A stretch of 5,932 bases of DNA from an uncultured Eubacteriales bacterium (lineage in GTDB: Bacteria; Bacillota; Clostridia; Peptostreptococcales; Anaerovoracaceae): assembly GCA_902803185.1 (NCBI GenBank), contig CADCOV010000137.1:1-5932 (forward strand). The letters run 5' to 3'. Positions within the stretch are counted from its first letter, which is position 1; each line of letters opens with the position of its first letter. The notes under the pieces were generated by a model. The model ran no database searches and was not told the origin of the DNA. It was given only the letters and a program-made list of their open reading frames with translations. This document shows, in pieces, positions 1-5,438 of the stretch. The position numbers and the translations under genes are program-made.

Positions 1-93
1 CACCTGACTTTTCAGGTCAACGCCGGGGATTACCTTTGCGTGGTGGGCGAGAACGGCGCGGGCAAATCCACGCTGATCCGCGCTCTGCTGGGG
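1..93 (+). pseudogene. Truncated ZnuC-like ABC ATPase fragment, inverted at left edge
   Basis: Frame 1 reads a typical start of a metal-type ABC ATPase: a beta strand ending FQVNAGDYLCVVGEN, then Walker A GENGAGKST (codons 49-72), then LIRALLG. Homology stops at about base 93; beyond this the frame is nonsense because the DNA is now the antisense of another ABC ATPase gene. The fragment resembles the minus-strand znuC at 1-315 but is not identical: about 31 aligned codons show several synonymous and non-synonymous differences, so it comes from a paralogue or from another strain's znuC. The 5' part lies outside the window. It could be a real inverted partial duplication or an assembly/amplification chimera; sequence alone cannot decide. 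Confidence 0.7.
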
Positions 94-315
94 CAGGTAG
101 CCGATTTCTCTGCGCACGAGGCCGTCCCCGAAGGTGATCGTCCCCGCGTTCGGGCTCCTGAGTCCCAGGAGGGTGCGGACCAGCGTGGATTTGCCCGCGC
201 CGTTCTCGCCCACGATGCACAGGTAGTTGCCCGTCTCCACCGTGAAGGAGAGATCCTCTATGATGTTTTTCCCTTCGTAGCCCAGGGCCAGGCCCCGGCA
301 CGTCAGTTCCGCCAT
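1..315 (-). CDS. znuC: Zinc/manganese ABC transporter ATP-binding protein, partial
   Basis: The protein starts MAELTCRGLALGYEGKN at 315, preceded by GGGAGG with 6 bases of spacing, and lies 11 bases after the znuA stop. Walker A (GENGAGKST) is at residues 35-43 and the Q-loop IGYLPQQ at about residues 71-77, the form usual in ZnuC/TroB-type ATPases. This subunit would energise import of Zn or Mn delivered by the upstream lipoprotein. The frame stays open to base 1, but family homology ends near bases 85-93, where the sequence switches to the antisense of a second Walker A region. The signature motif, Walker B and H-loop are therefore missing, and only about 77 residues are trustworthy. The permease gene (znuB) would normally follow and is not in the window. 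Confidence 0.85.
   Translation of the reverse strand, partial: MAELTCRGLALGYEGKNIIEDLSFTVETGNYLCIVGENGAGKSTLVRTLLGLRSPNAGTITFGDGLVRREIGYLPQQSADQRGFARAVLAHHAKVIPGVDLKSQV
43..213. repeat. 33-bp perfect inverted repeat from two opposed Walker A regions
   Basis: Bases 43-75 and the reverse complement of 181-213 are identical over 33 bases, both encoding VGENGAGKSTL. They are separated by 105 bases. The repeat exists because two related ABC ATPase genes face each other. The join itself is not inside the identical block. It lies near 85-93, where CTGCTGGGG serves as LLG on the plus strand and as PQQ on the minus strand, a 9-base microhomology. Confidence 0.9.
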
Positions 316-326
316 TGTTTCCTCCC

Positions 327-1319
327 TTACGACAGCGCTTCCTTCAGCGCCGCGAGGTTTTGTTCCATGATGTCGAGGTAGGTCGCGCCCGCGGCCGCCT
401 CCTCCGCCGTCACCGCCTGCATGGAGTCCAGCGTGAGGATCTTCCGGCCGCCGCCCGCCGCGTCCACCACCGTCTGGGCCAGCTTGCCGTCGCCGGTCTC
501 GATGGTGAGGACGGCGCCGAGGTCCAGCTCCTCCGTCTTCTTCGCCAGGAAGGCCACCGTCTCAAAGCTGGCCTCCGTCTCCGCCGAGCAGCCGGAGAAG
601 GCCGCGTAATAGTCGAGGCCGTAGTCCTCCGTCAGATACCGGAACGGGAACCGGTCCGCGAAGAGCAAAGTCTTCACCCTGCCCTCCTTGACCGCCGTCT
701 CGTACTGTCCGTCCAGGGCGTCCAGCTGATCCAGGTACCCTTCCAGGTTCGCCTGGTAGCTCTCGGCGTTGGCCGGGTCCAGGGCCTGCAAGGCGCCGTC
801 GATCTCGGTGCAGAGCTGCTTCGCGTTCTTCAGGGAGAGCCAGACGTGCTCGTCGTACTCCGGCGCTTCCTCCCCGCTCTCTTCTTCTTCGCCTTCCATG
901 CCCTCCACGGTCTCTTCCTCAAGTGCGCCGCCGCCCAGGGCGTCCAGCAAAGCGATGGCCTGCTGACCTTCCCCGCCGGTGCCCGCAAGGGCCTCCGCCA
1001 CCCAGGCGTCAGACTCGCCGCCCACGTAGACGAACAGGTCCGCACTCGCGATGGTCACGATGTCCGCCGCGCTCGGCTGGAAGCTGTGCAGGTCCGTGCC
1101 GTCCCCGCAGAGCAGGCGCACGTCGACGTTCTCCACATCGCCCACCAGGTTCCGGATCCAGTCGTAGACCGGGAAGATCGTCGCGACGACGGTGAGGGTC
1201 TCCCCCTCCGCCGGGGCCGCGTCCCCGCTCCCGGAAGGCGTCTCCCCGCCCCCGCAGCCCGCGAGGCCAAGGGCCAGCAGGGCACAGAGCAGGAGGATCA
1301 AAACCCTTCTCTTCCTCAT
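327..1319 (-). CDS. znuA: ZnuA-like zinc-binding lipoprotein of an ABC importer
   Basis: This 330-residue extracytoplasmic solute-binding protein of cluster A-I should capture Zn (or Mn) and hand it to the ZnuBC channel. Residues 1-22 form a lipoprotein signal: basic MRKRR, a Leu-rich core and lipobox LAGC with Cys22. A Gly/Ser/Ala/Glu linker follows, then the domain start TLTVVATIFPVYDWIRNLVGD. Likely ligands are His78 (GTDLHSF) and His158 (DEHVWLS). The stretch 134-157 before His158 is very acidic (14 Glu/Asp) where many ZnuA proteins have a His-rich loop. The usual third His is not present; that region reads ADRFPFRY (221-228). ATG at 1319 was chosen over upstream starts because GGAGGT lies 6 bases before it, the signal peptide begins there, and it overlaps the regulator's stop as ATGA, suggesting translational coupling. 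Confidence 0.92.
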   Translation of the reverse strand: MRKRRVLILLLCALLALGLAGCGGGETPSGSGDAAPAEGETLTVVATIFPVYDWIRNLVGDVENVDVRLLCGDGTDLHSFQPSAADIVTIASADLFVYVGGESDAWVAEALAGTGGEGQQAIALLDALGGGALEEETVEGMEGEEEESGEEAPEYDEHVWLSLKNAKQLCTEIDGALQALDPANAESYQANLEGYLDQLDALDGQYETAVKEGRVKTLLFADRFPFRYLTEDYGLDYYAAFSGCSAETEASFETVAFLAKKTEELDLGAVLTIETGDGKLAQTVVDAAGGGRKILTLDSMQAVTAEEAAAGATYLDIMEQNLAALKEALS

Positions 1320-1738
1320 TCTTCCACCTCCGCCGCCAGGCAGTCGCTGCAGACGCCGTAGAAGACGGTCCGCATCGGGTCCACCTTGAACCCGTGGTGG
1401 GAGAACAGGTGCGCCTCGAGCTCGGCGATCTCGCCGCAGTCCGTGTGGAAGAGCCGGCCGCAGCGCTCGCACTTGCAGTGGTAGCAGACCGTGCCGGCGT
1501 GGCTCTCCGGGTCCAGATATTCAAAACAGGCCGGGCTGTTCTCGTCGATGAAATATTTGCTCACGAGGCCTTCGTCCACCAGCCGGTCCAGCTGGCGGTA
1601 GACGGTGGTGGTGCCGATGGCCTCCCCCTCCGCCCGAAAGTAGCTGCAGACGTCCGCCGCGGTCATGTGGATCCCCGGCCTGGACTTGAGATAGGTCAGC
1701 AGCGCGTCTCTGTGCTTGGTGTTGTACTGTCTCTTCAT
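1316..1738 (-). CDS. zur: Fur-family metal-responsive repressor, probably Zur
   Basis: This 140-residue protein has the normal Fur-family length and plan. The N-terminal winged helix has a recognition region TTTVYRQLDRLVDEGLVSKY (43-62). The C-terminal metal and dimerisation domain carries CxxC pairs C90/C93 and C130/C133 (structural zinc), the His pair H114-H115, and extra candidates H80, C85, H87, C88, H98, C101 and E103. The 85-101 stretch is unusually Cys-rich. The gene is first in an operon with znuA and znuC and has two palindromes at its promoter, so Zn-dependent, self-regulated repression is the natural reading. PerR, Mur or Fur identity cannot be excluded from sequence. The ATG at 1738 has GGGGAG 9 bases upstream. 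Its TGA overlaps the znuA ATG. Confidence 0.88.
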   Translation of the reverse strand: MKRQYNTKHRDALLTYLKSRPGIHMTAADVCSYFRAEGEAIGTTTVYRQLDRLVDEGLVSKYFIDENSPACFEYLDPESHAGTVCYHCKCERCGRLFHTDCGEIAELEAHLFSHHGFKVDPMRTVFYGVCSDCLAAEVEE

Positions 1739-1756
1739 GTCGCCATTCTCCCCAAT

Positions 1757-1779
1757 AAAATGAAAACCATTTTCATATT
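1757..1779. promoter_or_regulatory. Zur-box-like palindrome at the transcription start
   Basis: ATGAAAACCATTTTCAT (1760-1776) is a 7-3-7 perfect palindrome, with further AA/TT symmetry one step out. It lies directly downstream of the -10 element and covers the predicted start site near 1770, so bound repressor would block initiation. The GAAAA-centre-TTTTC design resembles Zur/Fur-family boxes. Assignment to the adjacent regulator is inference. Confidence 0.72.
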
Positions 1780-1805
1780 ATACGGCAGAGGGTCTTCTCC
1801 GTCAA
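1777..1805 (-). promoter_or_regulatory. Sigma-A promoter of the zur-znuA-znuC operon
   Basis: On the minus strand, TTGACG (1805-1800) and TATAAT (1782-1777) are separated by exactly 17 bases. This is one mismatch from the full consensus and is the only strong promoter in the gap between lysE-like and zur. The predicted start is near 1770, giving a leader of about 30 bases. Operator-like palindromes lie immediately on both sides. Confidence 0.87.
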
Positions 1806-1807
1806 TA

Positions 1808-1822
1808 CGAAAACGGTTTTCG
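1808..1822. promoter_or_regulatory. Second Zur-box-like palindrome upstream of -35
   Basis: CGAAAACGGTTTTCG is a perfect 7-1-7 palindrome sharing the GAAAAC-n-nTTTTC core with the box at 1760-1776. Its centre (1815) is 47 bases from the other centre (1768), and it ends 2 bases from the -35 hexamer. Two similar boxes bracketing one promoter point to cooperative repression. It also lies 31 bases beyond the end of the lysE-like gene. Confidence 0.65.
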
Positions 1823-1852
1823 ATTTTGATTTTCTTGGGTTTTGTCGGCCGC

Positions 1853-2452
1853 TCAGTGGCGGACCAGGCTGATGGCGCAGAGCACCAAAGCGATGGCCAT
1901 GATGATGTTGAGAGGCCTCGGGTATTTCAGGAAGAGGCCCCGGAGCCGGTCGCCGGCGAAGAGCCAGGCCAGGTTGCAGATCGGCCCGGTCAGCGGCAGG
2001 AAGCAGCCCACCAGGAACAAAGTCAGCAGGCTGTTCGTGTACGGGGTCACGTAGGACGCCAGCGCGGTGATGCAGAACAGGATGACCTTGGCGTTGGTCA
2101 GCTGGACGATGAGGCCGGTCCGGAAGTTGCAGTTCGCCGCCGCCTCCTGCTCGTCCCCCACGTGGTCGTAGCTGGTGCGCAGGATCTTGATGGCGAGCCA
2201 GAGGATGTAGGCGGCGCCCACGTAGGAGAGGTATCCCACGTATTTTCCCAGGGCCGCCCCCAGGACGCCGTTGATCAAAACCGCGATCATCGCGTCGATC
2301 CAGAAGCCGATGATCAGTCCCCGCCACTGGATCAGCGCCTGCTTCCGCCCGTAGTTCATGGCCGCGGACAGGGAGCAGAGGTTGGCAGGCCCCGGCGTGA
2401 TGCCGTTCGTGTAGCAGTAGAACAGGAAGGCCGGGATCAGAGAAACAGGCAT
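1853..2452 (-). CDS. LysE-family amino-acid/metabolite exporter
   Basis: This 199-residue inner-membrane protein matches the LysE/RhtB superfamily in length and motif. Residues 17-24 read GITPGPAN, the family hallmark at the end of helix 1. Six hydrophobic segments are apparent at about 5-25, 42-66, 70-91, 112-135, 141-165 and 181-197, with a charged loop (92-110) after helix 3. QLTNAK at 117-122 corresponds to the NPK-type motif before helix 4. Family members export amino acids or similar small metabolites by proton exchange; the substrate here is unknown. AGGAGGT precedes the ATG by 5 bases and overlaps the TAG of the gene upstream, so the two are translated as a pair. No good terminator follows before the zinc operon. 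Confidence 0.88.
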   Translation of the reverse strand: MPVSLIPAFLFYCYTNGITPGPANLCSLSAAMNYGRKQALIQWRGLIIGFWIDAMIAVLINGVLGAALGKYVGYLSYVGAAYILWLAIKILRTSYDHVGDEQEAAANCNFRTGLIVQLTNAKVILFCITALASYVTPYTNSLLTLFLVGCFLPLTGPICNLAWLFAGDRLRGLFLKYPRPLNIIMAIALVLCAISLVRH

Positions 2453-2462
2453 GCGGCACCTC

Positions 2463-2933
2463 CTACCCGATCAGGGAAAAGCCGACGGTGCTGGCCGCCA
2501 TCATGATGAGGCCCGCGATGAACACGCCCAACGCCACGGCGGCGGTGGTGGTTTTGATGCCCAGCTCCAGGATGCTTGCCGCCAGCGTGCCGGTCCATGC
2601 GCCGGTCCCCGGCACCGGGATCCCGACAAACAGCATCAAAGCGATGAAGGACCCGGTCCGGCCCGCCTTCTCGGTCATCTTGCGGCCCGCCTTGTGGCCC
2701 TTCTCCAGGAAGAACCGGCAGATCCCGCCGATCAAAGCCTTGTCCGCGCCCCACTCCAGGATCCGCCTGGCGAACAGGTAGATGAACGGCATCGGCAGCA
2801 GGTTCCCGATCATGCAGATGATCAGGGACGGCAGCATCGGCAGCTCCAGCGCCTGCGACGCCGGCACCGCCAGCCTGAGCTCCACCAGGGGCACCATCGA
2901 TATCAAAAAAATGTAAAGGTAATTCTTCAGCAT
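2463..2933 (-). CDS. Small multidrug-export family membrane protein (COG2426-like)
   Basis: This 156-residue integral membrane protein is recognisable by two motifs typical of the family: PLVELRLAVP (15-24) near the end of helix 1, and FVGIPVPGTGAWTGTLAA (102-119), a Gly/Pro-rich re-entrant-like segment. Hydrophobic stretches lie at about 4-16, 33-56, 95-120 and 128-153, with a basic amphipathic linker at 76-93. The family name comes from limited evidence of drug export and the real substrate is uncertain; it also resembles DedA/SNARE-associated membrane proteins in motif style. The start at 2933 has only a modest upstream purine stretch (AGGACAGAAGAGG). The gene ends 10 bases before the LysE-like gene, whose ribosome binding site overlaps its stop codon. 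Confidence 0.85.
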   Translation of the reverse strand: MLKNYLYIFLISMVPLVELRLAVPASQALELPMLPSLIICMIGNLLPMPFIYLFARRILEWGADKALIGGICRFFLEKGHKAGRKMTEKAGRTGSFIALMLFVGIPVPGTGAWTGTLAASILELGIKTTTAAVALGVFIAGLIMMAASTVGFSLIG

Positions 2934-2968
2934 CCTCTTCTGTCCTGTCTTATGATGTCATCTTCACT

Positions 2969-2996
2969 ATGATAGCACGATTCCGCCCATAAAAAA
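2969..2996 (-). promoter_or_regulatory. Possible extended -10 promoter of the export gene pair
   Basis: On the minus strand TGCTATCAT gives an extended -10 (hexamer 2974-2969). The only -35 candidate at 16-17 bases is the T-run at 2991-2997, which is also the U-tract of the bioY terminator, so it matches poorly. The start would be near 2962, about 29 bases before the ATG. No better candidate lies between the terminator and the gene. Confidence 0.42.
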
Positions 2997-3024
2997 AGGA
3001 TGCGGGGAGAGAATTCCCGCATCC
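2991..3024 (-). terminator. Intrinsic terminator of bioY
   Basis: Read on the minus strand, GGATGCGGG (3024-3016) pairs perfectly with CCCGCATCC (3006-2998) around a 9-base loop, and seven T residues (2997-2991) follow at once. It sits 50 bases after the bioY stop codon. Confidence 0.93.
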
Positions 3025-3073
3025 GCGCATATGCATTCCGTCAGGGTGCCTGTCCCGCAGTCCCGCGTGCCGC

Positions 3074-3616
3074 TCAGTCCAGTGCGCCGCTCTTCCGCAC
3101 CGCCGCCCGCAGCACCGGCCCCACCGCCGTCGCCGCGACGACCTTTGCCGCATCCACGGCGAGGAACGGATAGACGCACAGCGCCAGCGCCTCGCCCACG
3201 CCGGTCCCTGCCTGGAAGACGAACCATGCGGTGCCCAGGATGTACAGGACCACCTCGCCTGCCAGAAGGCCCGCCGCCCCCGCCAGCCGGCTCTCCGGCC
3301 ACCGGTCGATGCACCAGCCGGCGATGAAAGCCAGCAGCAGGTAGCCCGCCAGGAACCCGCCGGTCGGCCCCAGCAGCTTCTGCGGACCGCCCTGGAATCC
3401 GGAAAACACCGGCAGGCCCACGAGGCCGATGAGGAGGTAGAGCCCCACCGCCGCCGCAGAGCGCTTGTGCCCCAGGACGTAGGCCGCCAGCATCACGCCC
3501 AGATTCGCCAGCGTGACCGGGATGGGCCCGATCTGTATCGTCAGCGGTCCCAGGCAGCAGAGCACCGCCGCCATCACCGCCGTCACCGTCATATCACGTG
3601 TCTTGCGCACTTCCAT
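3074..3616 (-). CDS. bioY: Biotin ECF transporter S component BioY
   Basis: This 180-residue membrane protein binds biotin and works with a shared ECF energising module (EcfA, EcfA', EcfT) that is not in this window. Supporting motifs are GPIPVTLANLGVMLA (30-44), the BioY signature LLGPTGGFLAGY (81-92), YILGTAWF (125-132), and PFLAVDAAK (150-158) near the C-terminus, where Asp155 and Lys158 match the conserved positions. About six hydrophobic segments are visible. An ATG at 3634 in the same frame would add six residues (MKRRFT) but has no ribosome binding site, whereas 3616 has AGAAGG 6 bases upstream, so 3616 is preferred. Transcription starts from a near-consensus promoter at 3667-3695 and ends at a strong hairpin at 2991-3024, so it is a single-gene unit. 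A BirA-type half-site overlaps its start codon. Confidence 0.93.
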   Translation of the reverse strand: MEVRKTRDMTVTAVMAAVLCCLGPLTIQIGPIPVTLANLGVMLAAYVLGHKRSAAAVGLYLLIGLVGLPVFSGFQGGPQKLLGPTGGFLAGYLLLAFIAGWCIDRWPESRLAGAAGLLAGEVVLYILGTAWFVFQAGTGVGEALALCVYPFLAVDAAKVVAATAVGPVLRAAVRKSGALD

Positions 3617-3624
3617 TGTAAACC
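3615..3624. promoter_or_regulatory. BirA-type half-site, left arm
   Basis: ATTGTAAACC exactly contains the left half of the known biotin-repressor consensus (TTGTAAACC-N14/15-GGTTTACAA, recalled from comparative studies). It overlaps the bioY start codon and the spacer to its ribosome binding site. No right half is found at the normal spacing. The matching right arm lies 102 bases away at 3727-3736. Confidence 0.55.
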
Positions 3625-3638
3625 TTCTTTTCATCTAT

Positions 3639-3661
3639 TCGTGCGGGCACGCCCCGCACGA
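3639..3661 (-). promoter_or_regulatory. Hairpin at the 5' end of the bioY transcript
   Basis: TCGTGCGGG (3639-3647) and CCCGCACGA (3653-3661) form a perfect 9-bp GC-rich stem with a 5-base loop. The predicted bioY start is near 3660, so the mRNA would begin with this hairpin, about 10 bases before the AGAAGG ribosome binding site. No T-run follows on either strand, so it is not a standard terminator. A role in mRNA stability or translation is inference. Confidence 0.6.
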
Positions 3662-3666
3662 TTCGC

Positions 3667-3695
3667 ATTATATCAACGTTTTCTCCGTTCGTCAA
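3667..3695 (-). promoter_or_regulatory. Sigma-A promoter of bioY
   Basis: On the minus strand TTGACG (3695-3690) and TATAAT (3672-3667) are separated by exactly 17 bases, matching the zinc operon promoter hexamer for hexamer. The predicted start is near 3660, giving a leader of about 44 bases to the ATG at 3616. Confidence 0.9.
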
Positions 3696-3726
3696 CCCCC
3701 GCCCGCGCCTGTCGCGGCGCCCAGGA

Positions 3727-3736
3727 GGTTTACAAT
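3727..3736. promoter_or_regulatory. BirA-type half-site, right arm
   Basis: GGTTTACAAT is the exact right half of the biotin-repressor consensus and the perfect reverse complement of 3615-3624; the match extends to 12 bases (3726-3737 against 3614-3625). It lies 6 bases upstream of the presumed -35 region of the amidohydrolase and 31 bases upstream of the bioY -35. No left half is present at normal spacing. Confidence 0.55.
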
Positions 3737-3762
3737 GTACCCTTTCCTCCTTGCAGCGACTG

Positions 3763-3788
3763 TGCTATAATCGAATCGAAAAAGGAGG
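3763..3788 (+). promoter_or_regulatory. Extended -10 promoter and ribosome binding site of the amidohydrolase
   Basis: TGCTATAAT (3763-3771) is a perfect extended -10; the -35 region (TTTCCT near 3743-3748) is weak, as is usual for extended -10 promoters. The start would be near 3778, so the leader is only about 20 bases. It contains AGGAGG (3783-3788), 9 bases before the ATG at 3798, a strong site that fixes the start codon. Confidence 0.75.
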
Positions 3789-3797
3789 GTCACTGCC

Positions 3798-5387
3798 ATG
3801 AAGAAGACCTACATCAACGGAAAAATATTCACCTCGGACCCGACCCGTCCGTATGTCAGCGCCTTTGCCGCCGAGGACGGCCGGATCACCGCCGTCGGCT
3901 CAGCGGAGGAGGTTTTGACCGACGCGCCGGGAGAGATCGTCGACCTGGAGGGCCGGACCGTGATCCCGGGCCTCATCGACGCCCATATGCACCCGATCAT
4001 GCTGGCGGACTACGCCAAGCAGATCTCCGCCCTGCCGCCGGTCTGCTACTCCATCAAAGACATCCAGCGGGAGATCCGCAAGGCCCGCGCCGCCCAGGGC
4101 CCGGACAAGTGGATCTTTGTCTGGGGCTGCGACGAGGGCAAGCTGGCGGAGAAGCGCTACCCTGATATCCACGACCTGGACGAAGCCTGCGACGACGCCC
4201 CTGTCTACGTGCTCCGGGTCTGCGGCCACGTCCGCTCCTGCAACTCCGCGGCTTTGAAGCTGGCGGGCATCGACCGGGACACCCCGGACCCGCAGGGCGG
4301 CACCATCGAACACGACGAAAACGGTGACCTGACCGGCATCCTGACGGAAAACGCCGGCGAGCTGGTCGGACGCCTGGTCCCGCCGCAGGGCATTTCCATC
4401 TCCGCCCAAAACCTCAAGGATCTGGGCGACCTCCTCTCCTCCCAGGGTATCGTCGCCGTCGCCGACATGGGCGAGGATGACGACCCGGCGTGGGAGATCT
4501 TCCGGGAAGCCGCCAAGCTGGGCTTTGCCCAGGACGCCGCCCTCTACCTCGTCTGGGACTTCTACGTTGACCGGCCGGACTTTGCTTTGACGCCGGAACA
4601 GACGGATCCGGACGCGAAGATCCGGGTCGCGGGCCTCAAACTCATCGGCGACGGCAGCGTCTCCGGCCACACCGCCTGGATGGACGAGCCGTACCTCAGC
4701 ACCGGCACCTGCGGCATCCCGGTCTACAGCGATGAGCTCGTCGAATCCGCCATCGCCTACTGCAAAGCCAACCACCTCCAGCTCGCCGTCCACGCCATGG
4801 GCGGCCGCGCCATCGCCCGCATCGTCGACCGGGCCTACCGGGAGGAGGACTGGATGGACGGCGCCGCCCCATACGTCCGCGTGGAGCACGTCACCGAACC
4901 CCGCGAGGACTCCATGGACAAAGTCATCGAAAAGGGCATGGCCTTCGCCACCCAGCCGGTCTTCTTCTTCTCCGAGATCGAAAGCTACCTCATGAACCTG
5001 GGCCAGGAGCGAACAAAGACCACCTACCCGATCCACCGCATGCTGGAAAAGGGCCTCGACGTCTGCCTTTCCACTGACGCGCCTGCCACCTCCTGGGCGG
5101 TCCCATCCGACCCGTTCATCAACATGCAGGCCGCCGTCACCCGCGTCGCCTTTGACGGCACCGACTGCGGCAAAGAGCAGGCCATCGACGTGGAAACGGC
5201 GGTCCGCCTCTACACCGACGCCGCCGCCCGCGCCACCGGCTTCCGCGGCCTCGGCCGCATCGCCCCGGGCTACCGGGAAAGCTTCGCAGTCCTCTCCGAG
5301 GACCTCTTCACCGTCCCTGCAGAGCGGATCGGCGAAGTCCACCCGCTCCTCACCGTCCACGACGGCAAGGAGATCTACAAAGCATAG
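3798..5387 (+). CDS. YtcJ-like amidohydrolase, family 3
   Basis: This 529-residue cytoplasmic metal-dependent hydrolase matches the family length (about 530). The N-terminal beta-sandwich strand reads MKKTYINGKIFTSD. The metal motif DAHMHP (61-66) gives His63/His65; further conserved sites are CGHVRSCNSAAL (142-153, His144), LKLIGDGSVSG (280-290, Lys281 and Asp285), AVHAMGGRAI (330-339, His332), RVEHV (361-365, His364) and LSTDAPA (424-430, Asp427). The last resembles the catalytic Asp of the superfamily. Related enzymes hydrolyse N-substituted formamides, amides or exoenzyme-type substrates; substrate cannot be read from sequence. No signal peptide or membrane segment is seen. It is a single-gene unit with its own promoter and terminator, divergent from bioY. 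All catalytic positions appear intact. Confidence 0.92.
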   Translation: MKKTYINGKIFTSDPTRPYVSAFAAEDGRITAVGSAEEVLTDAPGEIVDLEGRTVIPGLIDAHMHPIMLADYAKQISALPPVCYSIKDIQREIRKARAAQGPDKWIFVWGCDEGKLAEKRYPDIHDLDEACDDAPVYVLRVCGHVRSCNSAALKLAGIDRDTPDPQGGTIEHDENGDLTGILTENAGELVGRLVPPQGISISAQNLKDLGDLLSSQGIVAVADMGEDDDPAWEIFREAAKLGFAQDAALYLVWDFYVDRPDFALTPEQTDPDAKIRVAGLKLIGDGSVSGHTAWMDEPYLSTGTCGIPVYSDELVESAIAYCKANHLQLAVHAMGGRAIARIVDRAYREEDWMDGAAPYVRVEHVTEPREDSMDKVIEKGMAFATQPVFFFSEIESYLMNLGQERTKTTYPIHRMLEKGLDVCLSTDAPATSWAVPSDPFINMQAAVTRVAFDGTDCGKEQAIDVETAVRLYTDAAARATGFRGLGRIAPGYRESFAVLSEDLFTVPAERIGEVHPLLTVHDGKEIYKA

Positions 5388-5409
5388 TCCTCTGCATTGC
5401 AGCAGGAAG

Positions 5410-5438
5410 GAGGCATGCCCGGCGGGCATGCCTCTTTT
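5410..5438 (+). terminator. Intrinsic terminator of the amidohydrolase gene
   Basis: GAGGCATGCCC (5410-5420) and GGGCATGCCTC (5424-5434) form a perfect 11-bp stem with a 3-base loop, followed by TTTT. It begins 23 bases after the amidohydrolase stop. The T-run is short, but the stem is very stable. Confidence 0.88.

Noticed and set aside
40..381. Plus-strand open frame continuing past base 93
   Set aside because: Only codons up to about base 93 match an ABC ATPase; the rest is antisense of znuC and the intergenic gap.
315..1361. A 348-codon plus-strand open frame opposite znuA
   Set aside because: Its Arg/Leu/Val-rich composition and lack of motifs fit a shadow of znuA, which has a signal peptide and ligand motifs on the other strand.
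1394..2506. A 370-codon plus-strand open frame crossing zur, the intergenic region and lysE
   Set aside because: It runs through the promoter and operators and antisense to two recognisable genes.
3616..3634. ATG at 3634 as the bioY start
   Set aside because: It has no ribosome binding site, while AGAAGG is correctly spaced from the ATG at 3616. The six extra residues add nothing to the domain.
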